Positions 35,992-45,910 of a stretch of 64,000 bases of DNA are shown here, piece by piece (position 1 is the first letter of the stretch; each line of letters starts with the position of its first letter). Source of the stretch: Myxococcales bacterium (GTDB lineage: Bacteria; Myxococcota_A; UBA796; GCA-2862545). The DNA is taken from positions 18,064 to 82,063 of the forward strand of contig JAHQVJ010000246.1 of assembly GCA_019634415.1 (NCBI GenBank). Reading direction: 5' to 3'. Position numbers and translations under genes: made by a program. The notes under the pieces are model-generated. The model searched no databases and had not been told where the DNA came from. It was given only the letters and a program-made list of their open reading frames with translations.

Positions 35992-36857
35992 CACATCTCC
36001 AGGGCGACGGGGTGCTCGACTGGATCGACGGCACGGAAGCGCCCTCGCTCGTCGATGGCGACGCCCGACAGCGCACAGTGGGCGTCGTGGGTGTAAAACA
36101 GCCGGCCACCCCGGGCAACGAGATCGGCCAGCAGGGCACGCTTCTCGTCGATGAGCTGCTCGGGGAAGCGGTCGTAGCCCATGGTGATGGGCAGGTGTAC
36201 CCAGGGGCGTCCCGGGATCAGGTCGGCCGCGAAGACCACGGGTCCGCCGGGCATCTGCACCTCGGTGAGCAACAACCCCGGCGTGTGACCGTGGCTGACG
36301 TGGAAGGCGAAGCCCTCCCCGAGGACCGAGGCGTCGGTGCCCTGAACGAGGTGGAGGCGGCCCGTGGACTCGAGCAGCTCGCACAGGCCCTCGATGAAGG
36401 AGGCCCGGTCGCGGGGATGCGGGTCGGTGGCGCGATCCCAGGCCTCCTGACCCACCACGAAGGTGGCGCGATCGAACAGCAACGTGCGCTGCCCGTCTTC
36501 ACGCCAAGGTGACAGCAGGCCCCCTGCGTGATCGAAGTGCAGGTGCGACAGCACCACCACGTCGACGTCCGACGGCGTCAGCCCCAGGGCCGCCAGGTTG
36601 TGCAGCAGCACGTGATCGGACTCCACCACGCCGTAGCGCTCGCGGAGGCTCGGCTCGAAGAAGGCCCCGATCCCCGTCTCGCACAGCACGGTGCGGTCGT
36701 CCATGCGGATCAGCAGGGTGCGGCAGGACAGGGGAATGCGGTTGGCCTCGTCGGGGGCGATCCAGCGAGTCCACAGCGCCTTGGGGGCGTTGCCGAACAT
36801 GGCGCCTCCGTCGAGGCGCTGACTGTTGCCGAGGACGGCGGTGAGGGTGGGTGGCAT
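35991..36857 (-). CDS. metallo-beta-lactamase fold hydrolase
   Basis: A 288-aa MBL-fold protein with the zinc motif HLHFDHAGG, a further His in SHGHTPG, FAADLIPG and a late THDAHC. This resembles the lactonase and quorum-quenching-like branch. The substrate is unknown. The start is the ATG at 36857; the frame is open upstream into lysR without similarity. It lies 25 bp after lysR and overlaps the peptidase by one base. Confidence 0.85.
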   Translation of the reverse strand: MPPTLTAVLGNSQRLDGGAMFGNAPKALWTRWIAPDEANRIPLSCRTLLIRMDDRTVLCETGIGAFFEPSLRERYGVVESDHVLLHNLAALGLTPSDVDVVVLSHLHFDHAGGLLSPWREDGQRTLLFDRATFVVGQEAWDRATDPHPRDRASFIEGLCELLESTGRLHLVQGTDASVLGEGFAFHVSHGHTPGLLLTEVQMPGGPVVFAADLIPGRPWVHLPITMGYDRFPEQLIDEKRALLADLVARGGRLFYTHDAHCALSGVAIDERGRFRAVDPVEHPVALEM

Positions 36858-36882
36858 GTGCGCAGCTAACCTGCGGCGGACC

Positions 36883-37767
36883 TCACTCGGTGAGCACCGC
36901 GAGGAGAGCTCGCAGGGGAGCGCGCTGTAGGCGGCGGGAGGGGTAGTACAGGCGAAAGCCAGGCTCCTCGGGTCGCCATGGGTCGAGCACGGTCCGCAGC
37001 CGCCCAGCGGCCAGGTCCGGCGCTGCGTCGGAGGCTGCGCAGAACGCCAGTCCCACACCCCGGCGTGCCAGCGCGAGCCCCTCCAGGGACTCTTGGACCG
37101 TGGCCACCGGATTCACCCGGATCTGGAACCAGCGCGGATCCTCGAAGAACTCCCAGTCGAAGCGCTGCGATTTCCCTCGGGGCAGCGCGATGCAGCGATG
37201 ATCGTGCAGATCGGATGGATGCTGCGGGACCCCGTGATGCTCGAGGTAGGCGTGCGTGCCCACCACCACGAACCGCTGCGGAGGACCGATGGCACGGGCG
37301 AGCATGTCGGCGGGTAGCTGCGAGGGAAAGCGCACTCCCGCGTCGAAGCCCCCCTGCACGATGTCGACGAGGGCACCCTCCGACACGATCTCGACTCGGA
37401 TCGCCGGGTGTCGCGTCGTGAGATCGGCAATCACCGGGGGAAGAACCTGGCGGCTTGCCAGGGGAGGAGCGTTCAAGCGGAGGGTGCCTCGCACGCGAAG
37501 GGCGTGCTCGTGCAGTCCATCGAGGGTGGCGAGCACCTCCTGGCGGGCAGGCGCGAAGTGCTCGAGCAGGGCCTGACCTGCGGGTGTCAGGGCGTGGCTG
37601 CGCGTGGTTCGGTTGAGCACCCGAAGCTGCAGGGTCTCCTCCAGTGCACGCACCCGGTGGCTCAGGGCCGAGGGGCTGACCCCCAGCTCCTTCGCGGCTG
37701 CGCGGAAGCTGCCGGACTGCACCACCAGCGCGAGGGCCTCCAGGCCACTCCAGGGGATCTCGTTCAT
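36883..37767 (-). CDS. LysR-family transcriptional regulator
   Basis: A 294-aa regulator with the N-terminal winged helix-turn-helix (FRAAAKELGVSPSALSHRVRALEE) and a C-terminal effector-binding domain (RGTLRLNAPP onward). It is divergent from an SDR gene, the usual LysR arrangement, and may control that gene and itself. A 15-bp inverted repeat overlaps its own start codon. The genes behind it on the same strand (MBL, S66, pyk) could also be co-transcribed. Confidence 0.92.
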   Translation of the reverse strand: MNEIPWSGLEALALVVQSGSFRAAAKELGVSPSALSHRVRALEETLQLRVLNRTTRSHALTPAGQALLEHFAPARQEVLATLDGLHEHALRVRGTLRLNAPPLASRQVLPPVIADLTTRHPAIRVEIVSEGALVDIVQGGFDAGVRFPSQLPADMLARAIGPPQRFVVVGTHAYLEHHGVPQHPSDLHDHRCIALPRGKSQRFDWEFFEDPRWFQIRVNPVATVQESLEGLALARRGVGLAFCAASDAAPDLAAGRLRTVLDPWRPEEPGFRLYYPSRRLQRAPLRALLAVLTE

Positions 37768-37780
37768 GAGAATTTCTCAT
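37766..37780. promoter_or_regulatory. inverted repeat at the lysR start, possible operator
   Basis: ATGAGAA-T-TTCTCAT is a perfect 7-bp inverted repeat with one central base. It includes the lysR start codon (37765-37767 on the other strand) and lies in the 89-bp lysR-SDR divergent region. It is notably AT-rich against its surroundings. Binding by the LysR protein is inference. Confidence 0.45.
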
Positions 37781-37856
37781 CGATTCGTGCGAGGATGGGC
37801 GTATTGTGCTCGTCGGCGGTCGCAATAACGGTCCCAGACCTCACACGGGAGCCGTC

Positions 37857-38618
37857 ATGACCCTGACCTACGCGACAGGAAGCTGGTTGATCACGGGTGC
37901 CGCCACTGGCATCGGGGCGGCGACGGCGCGACAGCTGGCCCGAGCAGGGGCGTCCGTGGTCCTCGCAGGTCGTCGCCTGGAGCGCTGCACCTCGCTGGCG
38001 GAGTCGCTTGTTGCCGAGGGCCTGTCGGCGCAGGCACGACGTCTCGACATCACCGACCGACAGGCCGTCTTCCAGCTCGTCGAAGAGCTTGCCCTCTCCC
38101 CCGGAGGGCTGGCCGGAGCATTCAACAATGCAGCTCGACTGGAGCCTGCCGCAGATCTGCCCGAGCTCTCTGCCGACGAAGCCCGGGCCACACTGGACTG
38201 CAACGTGCTCGGGCAGCTGTGGCTACTGCAGGCCCAGATCCCCATGCTGGCCAGCCGGGGAGGGGGGAGCATCGTGCTCACGGGCTCCATCGCGGCTGAC
38301 GTTCCGCTGTACGGGCTGGCTCCCTACGCGGCCTCGAAGGCGGCTCTGCGGTCCCTGGTGCGGTCAGCGGCAGCGGGAGCCTTCCCGCAGGGGGTTCGGG
38401 TGAACCTCCTCGCGCCGGGCCCCACCCACACGCCCATGGGCCACGGGGGCTTCGGTGGCTCCGAGGCGTTGGACGAGGCCATGGCAGCATCCCCCGCTGG
38501 TCGAGGTGCCACGCCCGACGAGGTGGCGCAGGGGGCCCTGTGGCTCCTGAGCGATCAGGCCGCCTTCGTCAACGGGTCGGAGCTGGTCGTGGACGGGGGC
38601 TACTCGCTCGTGCACTAG
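37857..38618 (+). CDS. short-chain dehydrogenase/reductase
   Basis: A 253-aa Rossmann-fold oxidoreductase. It has TGAATGIG for the cofactor, NNAA, the catalytic Ser in TGSIAADV and Tyr-Lys in YAASKAAL, and ends WLLSDQAAFVNGSELVVDGGY. The basic residues after the second strand (GRRLER) suggest NADP. The substrate is not predictable. It is divergent from lysR, so LysR control is likely. The 3' end overlaps the convergent GNAT gene by four bases. Confidence 0.9.
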   Translation: MTLTYATGSWLITGAATGIGAATARQLARAGASVVLAGRRLERCTSLAESLVAEGLSAQARRLDITDRQAVFQLVEELALSPGGLAGAFNNAARLEPAADLPELSADEARATLDCNVLGQLWLLQAQIPMLASRGGGSIVLTGSIAADVPLYGLAPYAASKAALRSLVRSAAAGAFPQGVRVNLLAPGPTHTPMGHGGFGGSEALDEAMAASPAGRGATPDEVAQGALWLLSDQAAFVNGSELVVDGGYSLVH

Positions 38619-39205
38619 CCGAAGGCGAGCTCTGCTGCAGGCTTGCCGTCGGTCCACAGCCGGAATCGGAGTCGCAGGCCGTCCGCCTCGAGCAAGGCAA
38701 CCTGTTGCTCGAACGCTTCGCTGGTGAGGAAGAGTACGTGCTCCAGTGTCCATGCCTCTCGAAGCCACGTGCGGAGGGCGTCGAGGAGTCTTCGATCCAG
38801 GCCGGTGGGGAGTCTGGACGCTCGGACCCAGAACGACACGACCGCGCGGTGTGCCGACCAGGCCGAATCACCCATCGCCTGCACCCGAGCCTTGGCGAAG
38901 GCAGGGGAGTCGGGGGGCAGGAGATAGACACAGCCGAGGCACACGGTCTCGGTCGGGTCCAAGACGGTGTAGGTGAAGGCTTGTCGGTCCAGGTGGCGCT
39001 GCTGGAGTCGCTCGAGATCTTCTCGGTTGGCTCGAACGGTGAAGTCCTCGGCTGGCCACCCCGTCTGTTCCCAGGTCAGCAGGATGGAGCGGCTCTCCAT
39101 CACAGCCTCGAAGTCGAGCGGGGCATCCGATGGTCGGATCGGCCGCAGGAGGAACTCCGAGGTGCGTAGCGACGCGAGTGGGTGGCTGTCTGTATCAAAT
39201 CCCAC
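38615..39205 (-). CDS. GNAT-like N-acetyltransferase
   Basis: A 196-aa protein with LLRPIRPSDAPLDFEAVM at the start, then TVLDPTETVCLGCVYLLP and a helix-strand ending, fitting a divergent GNAT acetyltransferase. The acetyl-CoA loop (Q/RxxGxG/A) is not clear, so the activity is uncertain. The GTG at 39205 is the apparent start. It is divergent from accD. Confidence 0.6.
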   Translation of the reverse strand: MGFDTDSHPLASLRTSEFLLRPIRPSDAPLDFEAVMESRSILLTWEQTGWPAEDFTVRANREDLERLQQRHLDRQAFTYTVLDPTETVCLGCVYLLPPDSPAFAKARVQAMGDSAWSAHRAVVSFWVRASRLPTGLDRRLLDALRTWLREAWTLEHVLFLTSEAFEQQVALLEADGLRLRFRLWTDGKPAAELAFG

Positions 39206-39336
39206 GTTTCAGCTCCATCTTCGTGCACATCGAGGACCGTCGAGCACCCCGTCTCGCAACGAGGCCCACTTCCCCCGAGCGTTGAGTGCGGGCCGTTGTC
39301 GGGATACCAGCCGTCCCCTACGGCGACGAGGGTGGG

Positions 39337-40358
<1,022 letters not shown>

Positions 40359-40362
<4 letters not shown>

Positions 40363-41633
40363 TTCGGCATCCGGCGCTGGATCGGGCCGCGCGGCTCGGT
40401 GTCCGGCTGGGCCTCGACAAGGTGCGCACGTTCCTGACGGTGCTCGGGGAGCCCCACCTGTGCGCTCCTGCGGTGCACGTCGCGGGCACCAACGGCAAGG
40501 GCAGCGTGTGCAGCTTCGTGACGCAGATCCTGATCCGGGCTGGGCTGCGGGTGGGCACGACGCTGTCTCCGCACGTGCAGCAGCTCAACGAGCGCGTGCA
40601 GATCGACGGGCAGCCCGTGGGCGATGCCGAGCTGACGGAGCTGCTGGAGCACATCGAGCGAGCCCGACGTCAGTGGGCGGCCGATGCTGGGCTGGACGAG
40701 CAGTCGCTGACCTACTTCGAGATGGCCATCTGTGCGGCATTCCTGGGTTTTGCGCGCAACGCCGTGGATGTCCAGGTGGTGGAGGTGGGCCTGGGGGGCC
40801 GGCTGGACGCCACCAACGTCGTGAGCCCCGTGGTCTGTGCGGTGCCCCACATCGGTCTCGATCACCAGGCGATCCTGGGCGACAGCCTCGGTCAGATCGC
40901 AGCGGAGAAGGCAGGCATCTTCGAGGCGGGTGTGCCGGTGGTGCTGGGGCCGGTGGTGCCGGAGGCCAAGCAGGTGCTGCTGCGGGCGGCCCAGCAGCTG
41001 GACTGCCCGGTGTGGGCCCCTCCCACGCTCCGCAAGGAGGTCCGGCGCGACGGTACGGTGCGCCTGTACACGCCGCTGGGCTCGGTCGGCCCCCTGCGGC
41101 TCGGGCTTCAGGGCGCCCACCAGGCCAGCAACGCATTGGTGGCGCTGGGGGTGGCTCACCGCCTGCGCGAGGCGGGCTTTCCCTTGTCCGACGAGGCCAT
41201 CGAGGAGGGGCTGCGGCATGCCACCGCACCCTGTCGTCTCGAGCGCATCGTGGCCGGGGTGGTGCTGGACGGGGCGCACAACCCAGACGGCGCGAAGGTG
41301 CTGGCCACCTGGCTCGCCAAGCAGCCCGCGGTGTCGCATCGCACCCTGCTCTTCGGGATGGGCAGCGAGCGCGATCCGGTGGCCCTGGTGCAGCCCTTGG
41401 TGGACCACGTCGATGCCATCGTGACGACCCGCTGCAGCCATCCGCGCGCCCGGGATCCCGAGGATCTCGCCGATGCGCTGCGCGATGTGCATGCGGACGT
41501 ACGCGCCGGGGGCGCCATCGAGCAAGCGCTGCCCGAGGTGATGGAGCAGTCCGACGAGACGGTGGTGACGGGGAGCCTGTTCGTGGCCGGTGCAGCGCGT
41601 AGCTTGTTGTCGAGCACCGAGGAGGTTCGATGA
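40359..41633 (+). CDS. folC: folylpolyglutamate synthase/dihydrofolate synthase
   Basis: Mur-ligase-family enzyme that adds glutamate to dihydropteroate and folates. A 424-aa protein with the P-loop GTNGKGSVCS, GTTLSPHVQQLNERVQIDG, VEVGLGGRLDATN and the C-terminal LDGAHNPDGAKVL. The GTG start lies in the overlap with accD; the stop overlaps holB (ATGA). It complements folD and the glycine cleavage genes upstream in folate metabolism. Confidence 0.95.
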
Positions 41634-42655
41634 CGTTGGCCCCCGTGCTGGGGCACGAGACTGCGCGAGCGCGCCTGTGGGGGGCGCTCGAGCGAGGCTC
41701 GCTGCACCACGCGCTGCTGTTGGAGGGCCCCCGAGGTGTGGGCAAGCGGCTGGTGGCCCTGAGGCTGGCGATGGCTGCCAACTGCACCTCGGAGCTGCCT
41801 TGGTCGCAGCGTCCGTGTGGCAGCTGTGGTCCGTGTCGCCAGATCGCGGCGGGCACGCACCCCGACGTCATCGTGATGGAGCCCGACACCACCCGTGCCG
41901 CCCGCACGATTCCGGTCGAGGCGGTGCGCGAGGTGATCCGCCAGTCGCAGTACCATCGCTACGCAGCCGCCCATCGGTTCGTGATCGTGGATCCGGCGGA
42001 GGCGATGCAGGAGCCCGCCGCCAATGCGTTGCTGAAGACGCTCGAGGAGCCTCCGGCGGGCACGGGCTTCCTCGTGATCTCCCACAACGCGAAGGCGCTG
42101 CTGCCCACCATCTTGTCTCGCTGTCAGCGGATCCGGATGGGGGCGGTGCCCGTGACCGACATCGAGGGGTGGCTGGGACCGCTGTTCCCGGAGTCCGAGC
42201 CTGCGGAGTGCGCGGTGGCTGCTCGCTTGTCCCTCGGATGCCCGGGCCGGGCCCACGGCTGGATGACCGACGATGGGCTGGGAGCGCGTCGCGATCTGCG
42301 CCAAGGGCTCCTGCAGGTCCTCAGGGCGCCGCTGGGAGACATCTACAGCTACACCGGCAAGCTCACCTCGGGCGGCCGTCAGAGCTGGATCGTGGGCGTG
42401 CAGCGGCTGCTGGAGATCCTGGAGGACCTGCTACGCGATGCCGCCATCGTGGGGGCTGGATCCGATCTGCCGCTACTCAACGGCGACGACGAAGACCAGG
42501 TCCGGCGGTGGGCCGAGCGCTTGTGGCCGGAGGGACTGGCGCGATGCGCCGAGGCGGTCCAAGAGTGTCGAGACGACCTCGAGGTGTACGTCTCCGGCAA
42601 GACAGCGCTCGACGCGCTGCTCTGCACCGTCCGTCGGGAGCTTGCGGGAGGCTAG
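41630..42655 (+). CDS. holB: DNA polymerase III subunit delta'
   Basis: Clamp-loader subunit. A 341-aa AAA+ protein with HALLLEGPRGVGKR (Walker A in which Arg replaces the usual Ser/Thr), a zinc module CGSCGPCRQI, and the hallmark NALLKTLEEPP and SRCQRI segments. The C-terminal collar domain is diverged. It is coupled to folC by an ATGA overlap and ends the accD-folC-holB run. Confidence 0.88.
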   Translation: MTLAPVLGHETARARLWGALERGSLHHALLLEGPRGVGKRLVALRLAMAANCTSELPWSQRPCGSCGPCRQIAAGTHPDVIVMEPDTTRAARTIPVEAVREVIRQSQYHRYAAAHRFVIVDPAEAMQEPAANALLKTLEEPPAGTGFLVISHNAKALLPTILSRCQRIRMGAVPVTDIEGWLGPLFPESEPAECAVAARLSLGCPGRAHGWMTDDGLGARRDLRQGLLQVLRAPLGDIYSYTGKLTSGGRQSWIVGVQRLLEILEDLLRDAAIVGAGSDLPLLNGDDEDQVRRWAERLWPEGLARCAEAVQECRDDLEVYVSGKTALDALLCTVRRELAGG

Positions 42656-42671
42656 CGCTCGAGCGGGAGCC

Positions 42672-42683
42672 GCTGGCGCCAGC
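42672..42683. terminator. palindrome between convergent genes, possible bidirectional terminator
   Basis: GCTGGCGCCAGC is a perfect 12-bp palindrome between the holB stop and the stop of the 57-aa protein gene. Flanking GGGA and TCCC could extend the stem. There is no T-run. Confidence 0.35.
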
Positions 42684-42687
42684 TGCG

Positions 42688-42861
42688 CTAGTCCCGCTTG
42701 GGAGCGACCTGCGCAGGCGGGCAGGCGGCGTCCACTTCCGGGGTGTGGATCGGGAAGGCTGGCGTGGAGCCGTTTGCCTCGAGCTGCTTCTTGCGATCGC
42801 GGCCCGCGCGCTTGCGGCGCAGCTTCCGGCGGAACTTGGTGATCTTGGTGAGGGTGGCCAT
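42688..42861 (-). CDS. 57-aa highly basic protein
   Basis: A short gene with AGGAGAGG placed correctly before its ATG. The first 25 residues are very basic (MATLTKITKFRRKLRRKRAG, then RDRKK), the rest is neutral with Pro and one Cys. The basic N-terminus suggests RNA, ribosome or DNA binding. No named family is recognised. It stands alone between holB (convergent) and the thiolase gene (same strand, upstream). Confidence 0.7.
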   Translation of the reverse strand: MATLTKITKFRRKLRRKRAGRDRKKQLEANGSTPAFPIHTPEVDAACPPAQVAPKRD

Positions 42862-42910
42862 CGGCCTCTCCTGAATGCGAAGCCGCCCGACGGCGGCGAA
42901 CCCGCGTTGC

Positions 42911-44167
42911 TTAATGGTTGCGCAGAACGGAGGCCACCACGGTTTTGTCGTCGCCGCCCATGTTCACCGTGAGCCCCACCGCGGGGACCTCGGGAAGCTG
43001 GTAATCACCGCACCGGCCCTTCATCTGACGCCAGATCTCCACGATCTGCTTCACGCCGGTGGCGCCCACGGGATGGCCGAAGCCAACCAGGCCGCCACCG
43101 GTGTTGATCGGCTTGTCGCCACCGATGTCGGTGCGGCCTTCGCGCACCCAGGCGGCAGCTTGGCCGCGCTGTCCCCAGCCGATGGCCTCCATCATGAGGA
43201 GCTCGGTGACGGTGAAGCAGTCGTGCACCTCGGCGACGTCCACGTCGTCGGCCGTGATGCCGGCGTCGGCGAACAGCTTGCCCACGGCATGGGCGGTGAC
43301 GAGCAGGCGGGTGGGATCCGTGTCCTCCCACAGGTTGCCGGTGGCGTGGCTCACCGAGACCACCTCGACGGCGTCCGACGGGGTCTTGCCGAGCGCTCGG
43401 AGGCCTTCCTCGCTCACCACCACGAGGGCTGCTCCGCCGTCGGAGACCTGGCTGCAGTCGCTCACCTTCATGTAGGGAGCAAGCTCTTCGTTGGACAGGA
43501 ATGCTGGGTTGGTGTCGCCAGCCGCCGACGCGGTCTGCAGATCCATCGACACGGCCTTCATGTGGGCCAGTGGGTTGCGGTTGGCGTTGGCGTAGGCCTT
43601 CACCGAGACCCGCCCGATGTCCTCTTCGGTGACGCCCAGCTCCTGAACGGCCTTGGCGCGGCGCGCGAACAGGGCAGGGAAGGTGAAGTCGTCGATGGAG
43701 CGCTGCCGCGCATAGTGGGACGCGCGGGCCAGGTAGTCGCCACCCGTGCGAGCGCTCTGGGTGGTCTGGACCTCCACGCCTGCCACCAACGCCACGTTGG
43801 TTCCCGCCTGGATGGACTCGACGGCGCTGGCGAACGCCAGTCCGCCGGACGCACAGGCGCCCTCCACCCGCATCACGGGCTTGTAGAGCAGATCGGGGTG
43901 CGTGCCCACCACGGCAGCACCGAGGTGGCCCTGGTTCGAGAACAGCTCTCCCACGAAGTTGCCCACCCAGGCCTTCTCGATGGCCGATGCGGGAACGCCG
44001 GTGGCACTCAGCGCACCGTCCACCGCCCGTTGGATGTAGTCCTCGAGGGTGGGGTTGGTGACCGTGCCGTAGTCGGGGTGGCCCTTCCAGATGAAGTCGG
44101 GGTGCTTCTTGCCGATGAACGGGGTGATGTGGCCGCCGATCACGAAGGTGCGTCGAGCGAGGCTCAT
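42911..44167 (-). CDS. thiolase family protein, SCP-x type
   Basis: A 418-aa thiolase-fold protein. The nucleophile Cys lies in VEGACASGGLAF and the His in GFGHPVGATGVKQ. The second catalytic Cys of standard thiolases (CxGGG near the C-terminus) is replaced: the matching stretch reads NMGGDDKTVVAS. This pattern fits SCP-x/lipid-transfer-type thiolases. It may act in degradation or modification of branched or sterol-like acyl-CoAs; the substrate is open. The upstream gene on the same strand overlaps its start by four bases. Confidence 0.85.
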   Translation of the reverse strand: MSLARRTFVIGGHITPFIGKKHPDFIWKGHPDYGTVTNPTLEDYIQRAVDGALSATGVPASAIEKAWVGNFVGELFSNQGHLGAAVVGTHPDLLYKPVMRVEGACASGGLAFASAVESIQAGTNVALVAGVEVQTTQSARTGGDYLARASHYARQRSIDDFTFPALFARRAKAVQELGVTEEDIGRVSVKAYANANRNPLAHMKAVSMDLQTASAAGDTNPAFLSNEELAPYMKVSDCSQVSDGGAALVVVSEEGLRALGKTPSDAVEVVSVSHATGNLWEDTDPTRLLVTAHAVGKLFADAGITADDVDVAEVHDCFTVTELLMMEAIGWGQRGQAAAWVREGRTDIGGDKPINTGGGLVGFGHPVGATGVKQIVEIWRQMKGRCGDYQLPEVPAVGLTVNMGGDDKTVVASVLRNH

Positions 44168-44730
44168 GGGGTGCCTTCCTCTGCGGTGCCCTCGGCCACC
44201 GCCGCGTGGTACTCCTCGAGGATCTCCCGGTGCCGCGCGAGGGCGATGGACACCGACTCCTCCTCCGCCCACTTCGATGCGGCGACCCGCTGCTCGAGGT
44301 CCTTCAGCGTGGTCTCCATCTCCTCGAAGGGCTTGCCCGTCGTGGGGTCGCGGCGCGCGGACTGCAGCGGCGCGAGGACCTTGGCGATGTCGTCCGCCAA
44401 CGCGTTCGCCTCGTCGTCGTTCGCCTTCATGAGGGCGTAGCGGATGGTGGACCAGGGAGCCGTGAGCTTGCCGGCGTGCACGGCGTCGGGGCGGCTGCGG
44501 ATCTCGGCCAGACGCTCGAGTCCTTCCTTGTGCCCCTCCATGACCGAGTTGTTCTTCCTCCCCTTCTTGCGGAGGCGGGGCTCGGGCGTTCCATCTCCGT
44601 CGAAGTCACCCGCGTCCGCGTTGGTCGGAGCGACGTCCGGGATGTCCTGCCCGGTGTCGGGCCTGGGGAAGAGCAAGATCGCGAGCCCGATACCCACGAC
44701 CGCCACGATTGCGATCCACCAGCGCTGCAT
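44164..44730 (-). CDS. membrane-anchored protein of unknown function
   Basis: A 188-aa protein: N-terminal helix MQRWWIAIVAVVGIGLAILLF, an Asp/Gly-rich stretch (DAGDFDGDGTPEP, like a loose calcium-binding motif), a basic patch (RLRKKGRKNN) and a charged helical C-terminal half. No family is recognised. Its stop overlaps the thiolase start (ATGA), so it is the first gene of that pair. The annotated thiolase partner gives no clear clue to its role. Confidence 0.65.
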   Translation of the reverse strand: MQRWWIAIVAVVGIGLAILLFPRPDTGQDIPDVAPTNADAGDFDGDGTPEPRLRKKGRKNNSVMEGHKEGLERLAEIRSRPDAVHAGKLTAPWSTIRYALMKANDDEANALADDIAKVLAPLQSARRDPTTGKPFEEMETTLKDLEQRVAASKWAEEESVSIALARHREILEEYHAAVAEGTAEEGTP

Positions 44731-44832
44731 GAACCCTCCACAGAGGCGCCCTGTAGCCCGGCCTGTGCCATGTGGCCCCAGCGCGCCGCAGTCGACCTCG
44801 TCAGGTCAACCCCTCAGACAAATTTTTCGGCC

Positions 44833-44996
44833 GATCGATTGTCAAGGTCCAAGATCCTCTTTCGAGGATTCGATCTACTCTGATCGTTGTAAGAGTAAAC
44901 GTTCATGCTCGATCATCTGTGATACCGTTCGTTCAGACGCGGCGCGAGGACGGTCCATTCCTGTCCGGATCATGGATTCCGGTCATTGGTTTGATC
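44833..44996 (+). promoter_or_regulatory. GATC-rich leader upstream of dam
   Basis: The 297-bp gap between the membrane-protein gene (leftward) and dam holds no gene. It is AT-richer than its surroundings and contains seven GATC sites within 164 bp: 44833, 44853, 44872, 44882, 44911, 44968 and 44993. In the coding DNA at the start of the window GATC occurs about once per 65-70 bp. An inverted repeat TACTCT-N10-AGAGTA (44876-44897) encloses one of the sites. If Dam methylates GATC, these could feed back on its own expression. No clear -35/-10 pair was found. Confidence 0.4.
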
Positions 44997-45027
44997 TGGC
45001 GCGGGCGCCAATTCGAGTGAGGGTGGC

Positions 45028-45879
45028 ATGAAGCCGGTTCTGAAGTGGGCGGGTGGCAAGGCGCGGCTGGCGAACCAGATCGCGGAGGCCTTCGACGGGC
45101 CGTGCAAGGGGGTCTACTTCGAGCCGTTCCTGGGCTCGGCGGCTGTGTTCCTCCACCTGAAGCACCGGGGGCTCGTGGGGCGAGCGGTGCTGTCGGACGC
45201 CAACCACAAGCTCGTCGAGGTGCATCGCGCCGTTCGCGACCAGGTGGAGCGGGTGCTTCGTGCGCTGCGGCGCATGCCGAAGGACGACTGGCGCGAGCGC
45301 TACTACGAGGTGCGCGAGGACTACAACCGGGGGCCGCATCACGGTCCGCGGCATGCCGCTCGCTTCCTCTGGCTCAATCGGGCTGGGTACAATGGCCTGT
45401 ACCGCGAGAATCGCAAGGGTCGCTTCAACGTGCCCGTGGGCCGCTACACGGCCCTGCGGCTTCCCGACCCCAGCCGATTCCGCGAGGTGAGCGAGCTGCT
45501 GCAGGGCACAGAGCTGCGCGCAGACGGATTCGAGGACGTGCTCGCCGAGGCCGGCGAGGGGGACCATGTCTACTGTGATCCCCCGTACGTGCCGCTGAGC
45601 GCGACGGCCTGTTTCACGGGCTACTGCAGCACGCCCTTCGGGCTTCCCGAGCAGCGGGCGCTGGCGCTGGCGGCCCGGCGGGTGGCGCTGTCGGGTGGGC
45701 GGGTGGTGCTGTCGAACCACGACCTGCCGGTGGTTCGCAACGAGATCTATCCGCCTGCGGAGGGCTTCATGCACGTGGCTCGGCCGCGCGTGGCTCGGGC
45801 CATCAGCCGCGGGAAGCGCGGCAAGGTAGGGGAGGTCATCGCGGCCATCGGCCCCATCCCGGAGGCCGCAGCTGCCTGA
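45028..45879 (+). CDS. dam: DNA adenine methylase, Dam family
   Basis: A 283-aa class D12 N6-adenine methyltransferase. It begins MKPVLKWAGGKARL (AdoMet motif), followed by EPFLGSAAVFLHL, FLWLNRAGYNGLYREN and the catalytic DPPY at Asp184. GATC specificity is the family norm but not visible in the sequence. The short gap to sppA (31 bp) allows co-transcription. There is no restriction enzyme nearby. Start: ATG preceded by GAGGGTGG. Confidence 0.9.
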   Translation: MKPVLKWAGGKARLANQIAEAFDGPCKGVYFEPFLGSAAVFLHLKHRGLVGRAVLSDANHKLVEVHRAVRDQVERVLRALRRMPKDDWRERYYEVREDYNRGPHHGPRHAARFLWLNRAGYNGLYRENRKGRFNVPVGRYTALRLPDPSRFREVSELLQGTELRADGFEDVLAEAGEGDHVYCDPPYVPLSATACFTGYCSTPFGLPEQRALALAARRVALSGGRVVLSNHDLPVVRNEIYPPAEGFMHVARPRVARAISRGKRGKVGEVIAAIGPIPEAAAA

Positions 45880-45910
45880 GGATACCTTCGGTGCATCAGC
45901 CGAGGGTTTC

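Noticed and set aside
33650..36139. Apparent fusion protein of pyruvate kinase with a long upstream extension
   Set aside because: The extension is an out-of-frame reading of the S66 peptidase gene; the ATG at 35104 matches the family start and the TGATG junction explains the coupling.
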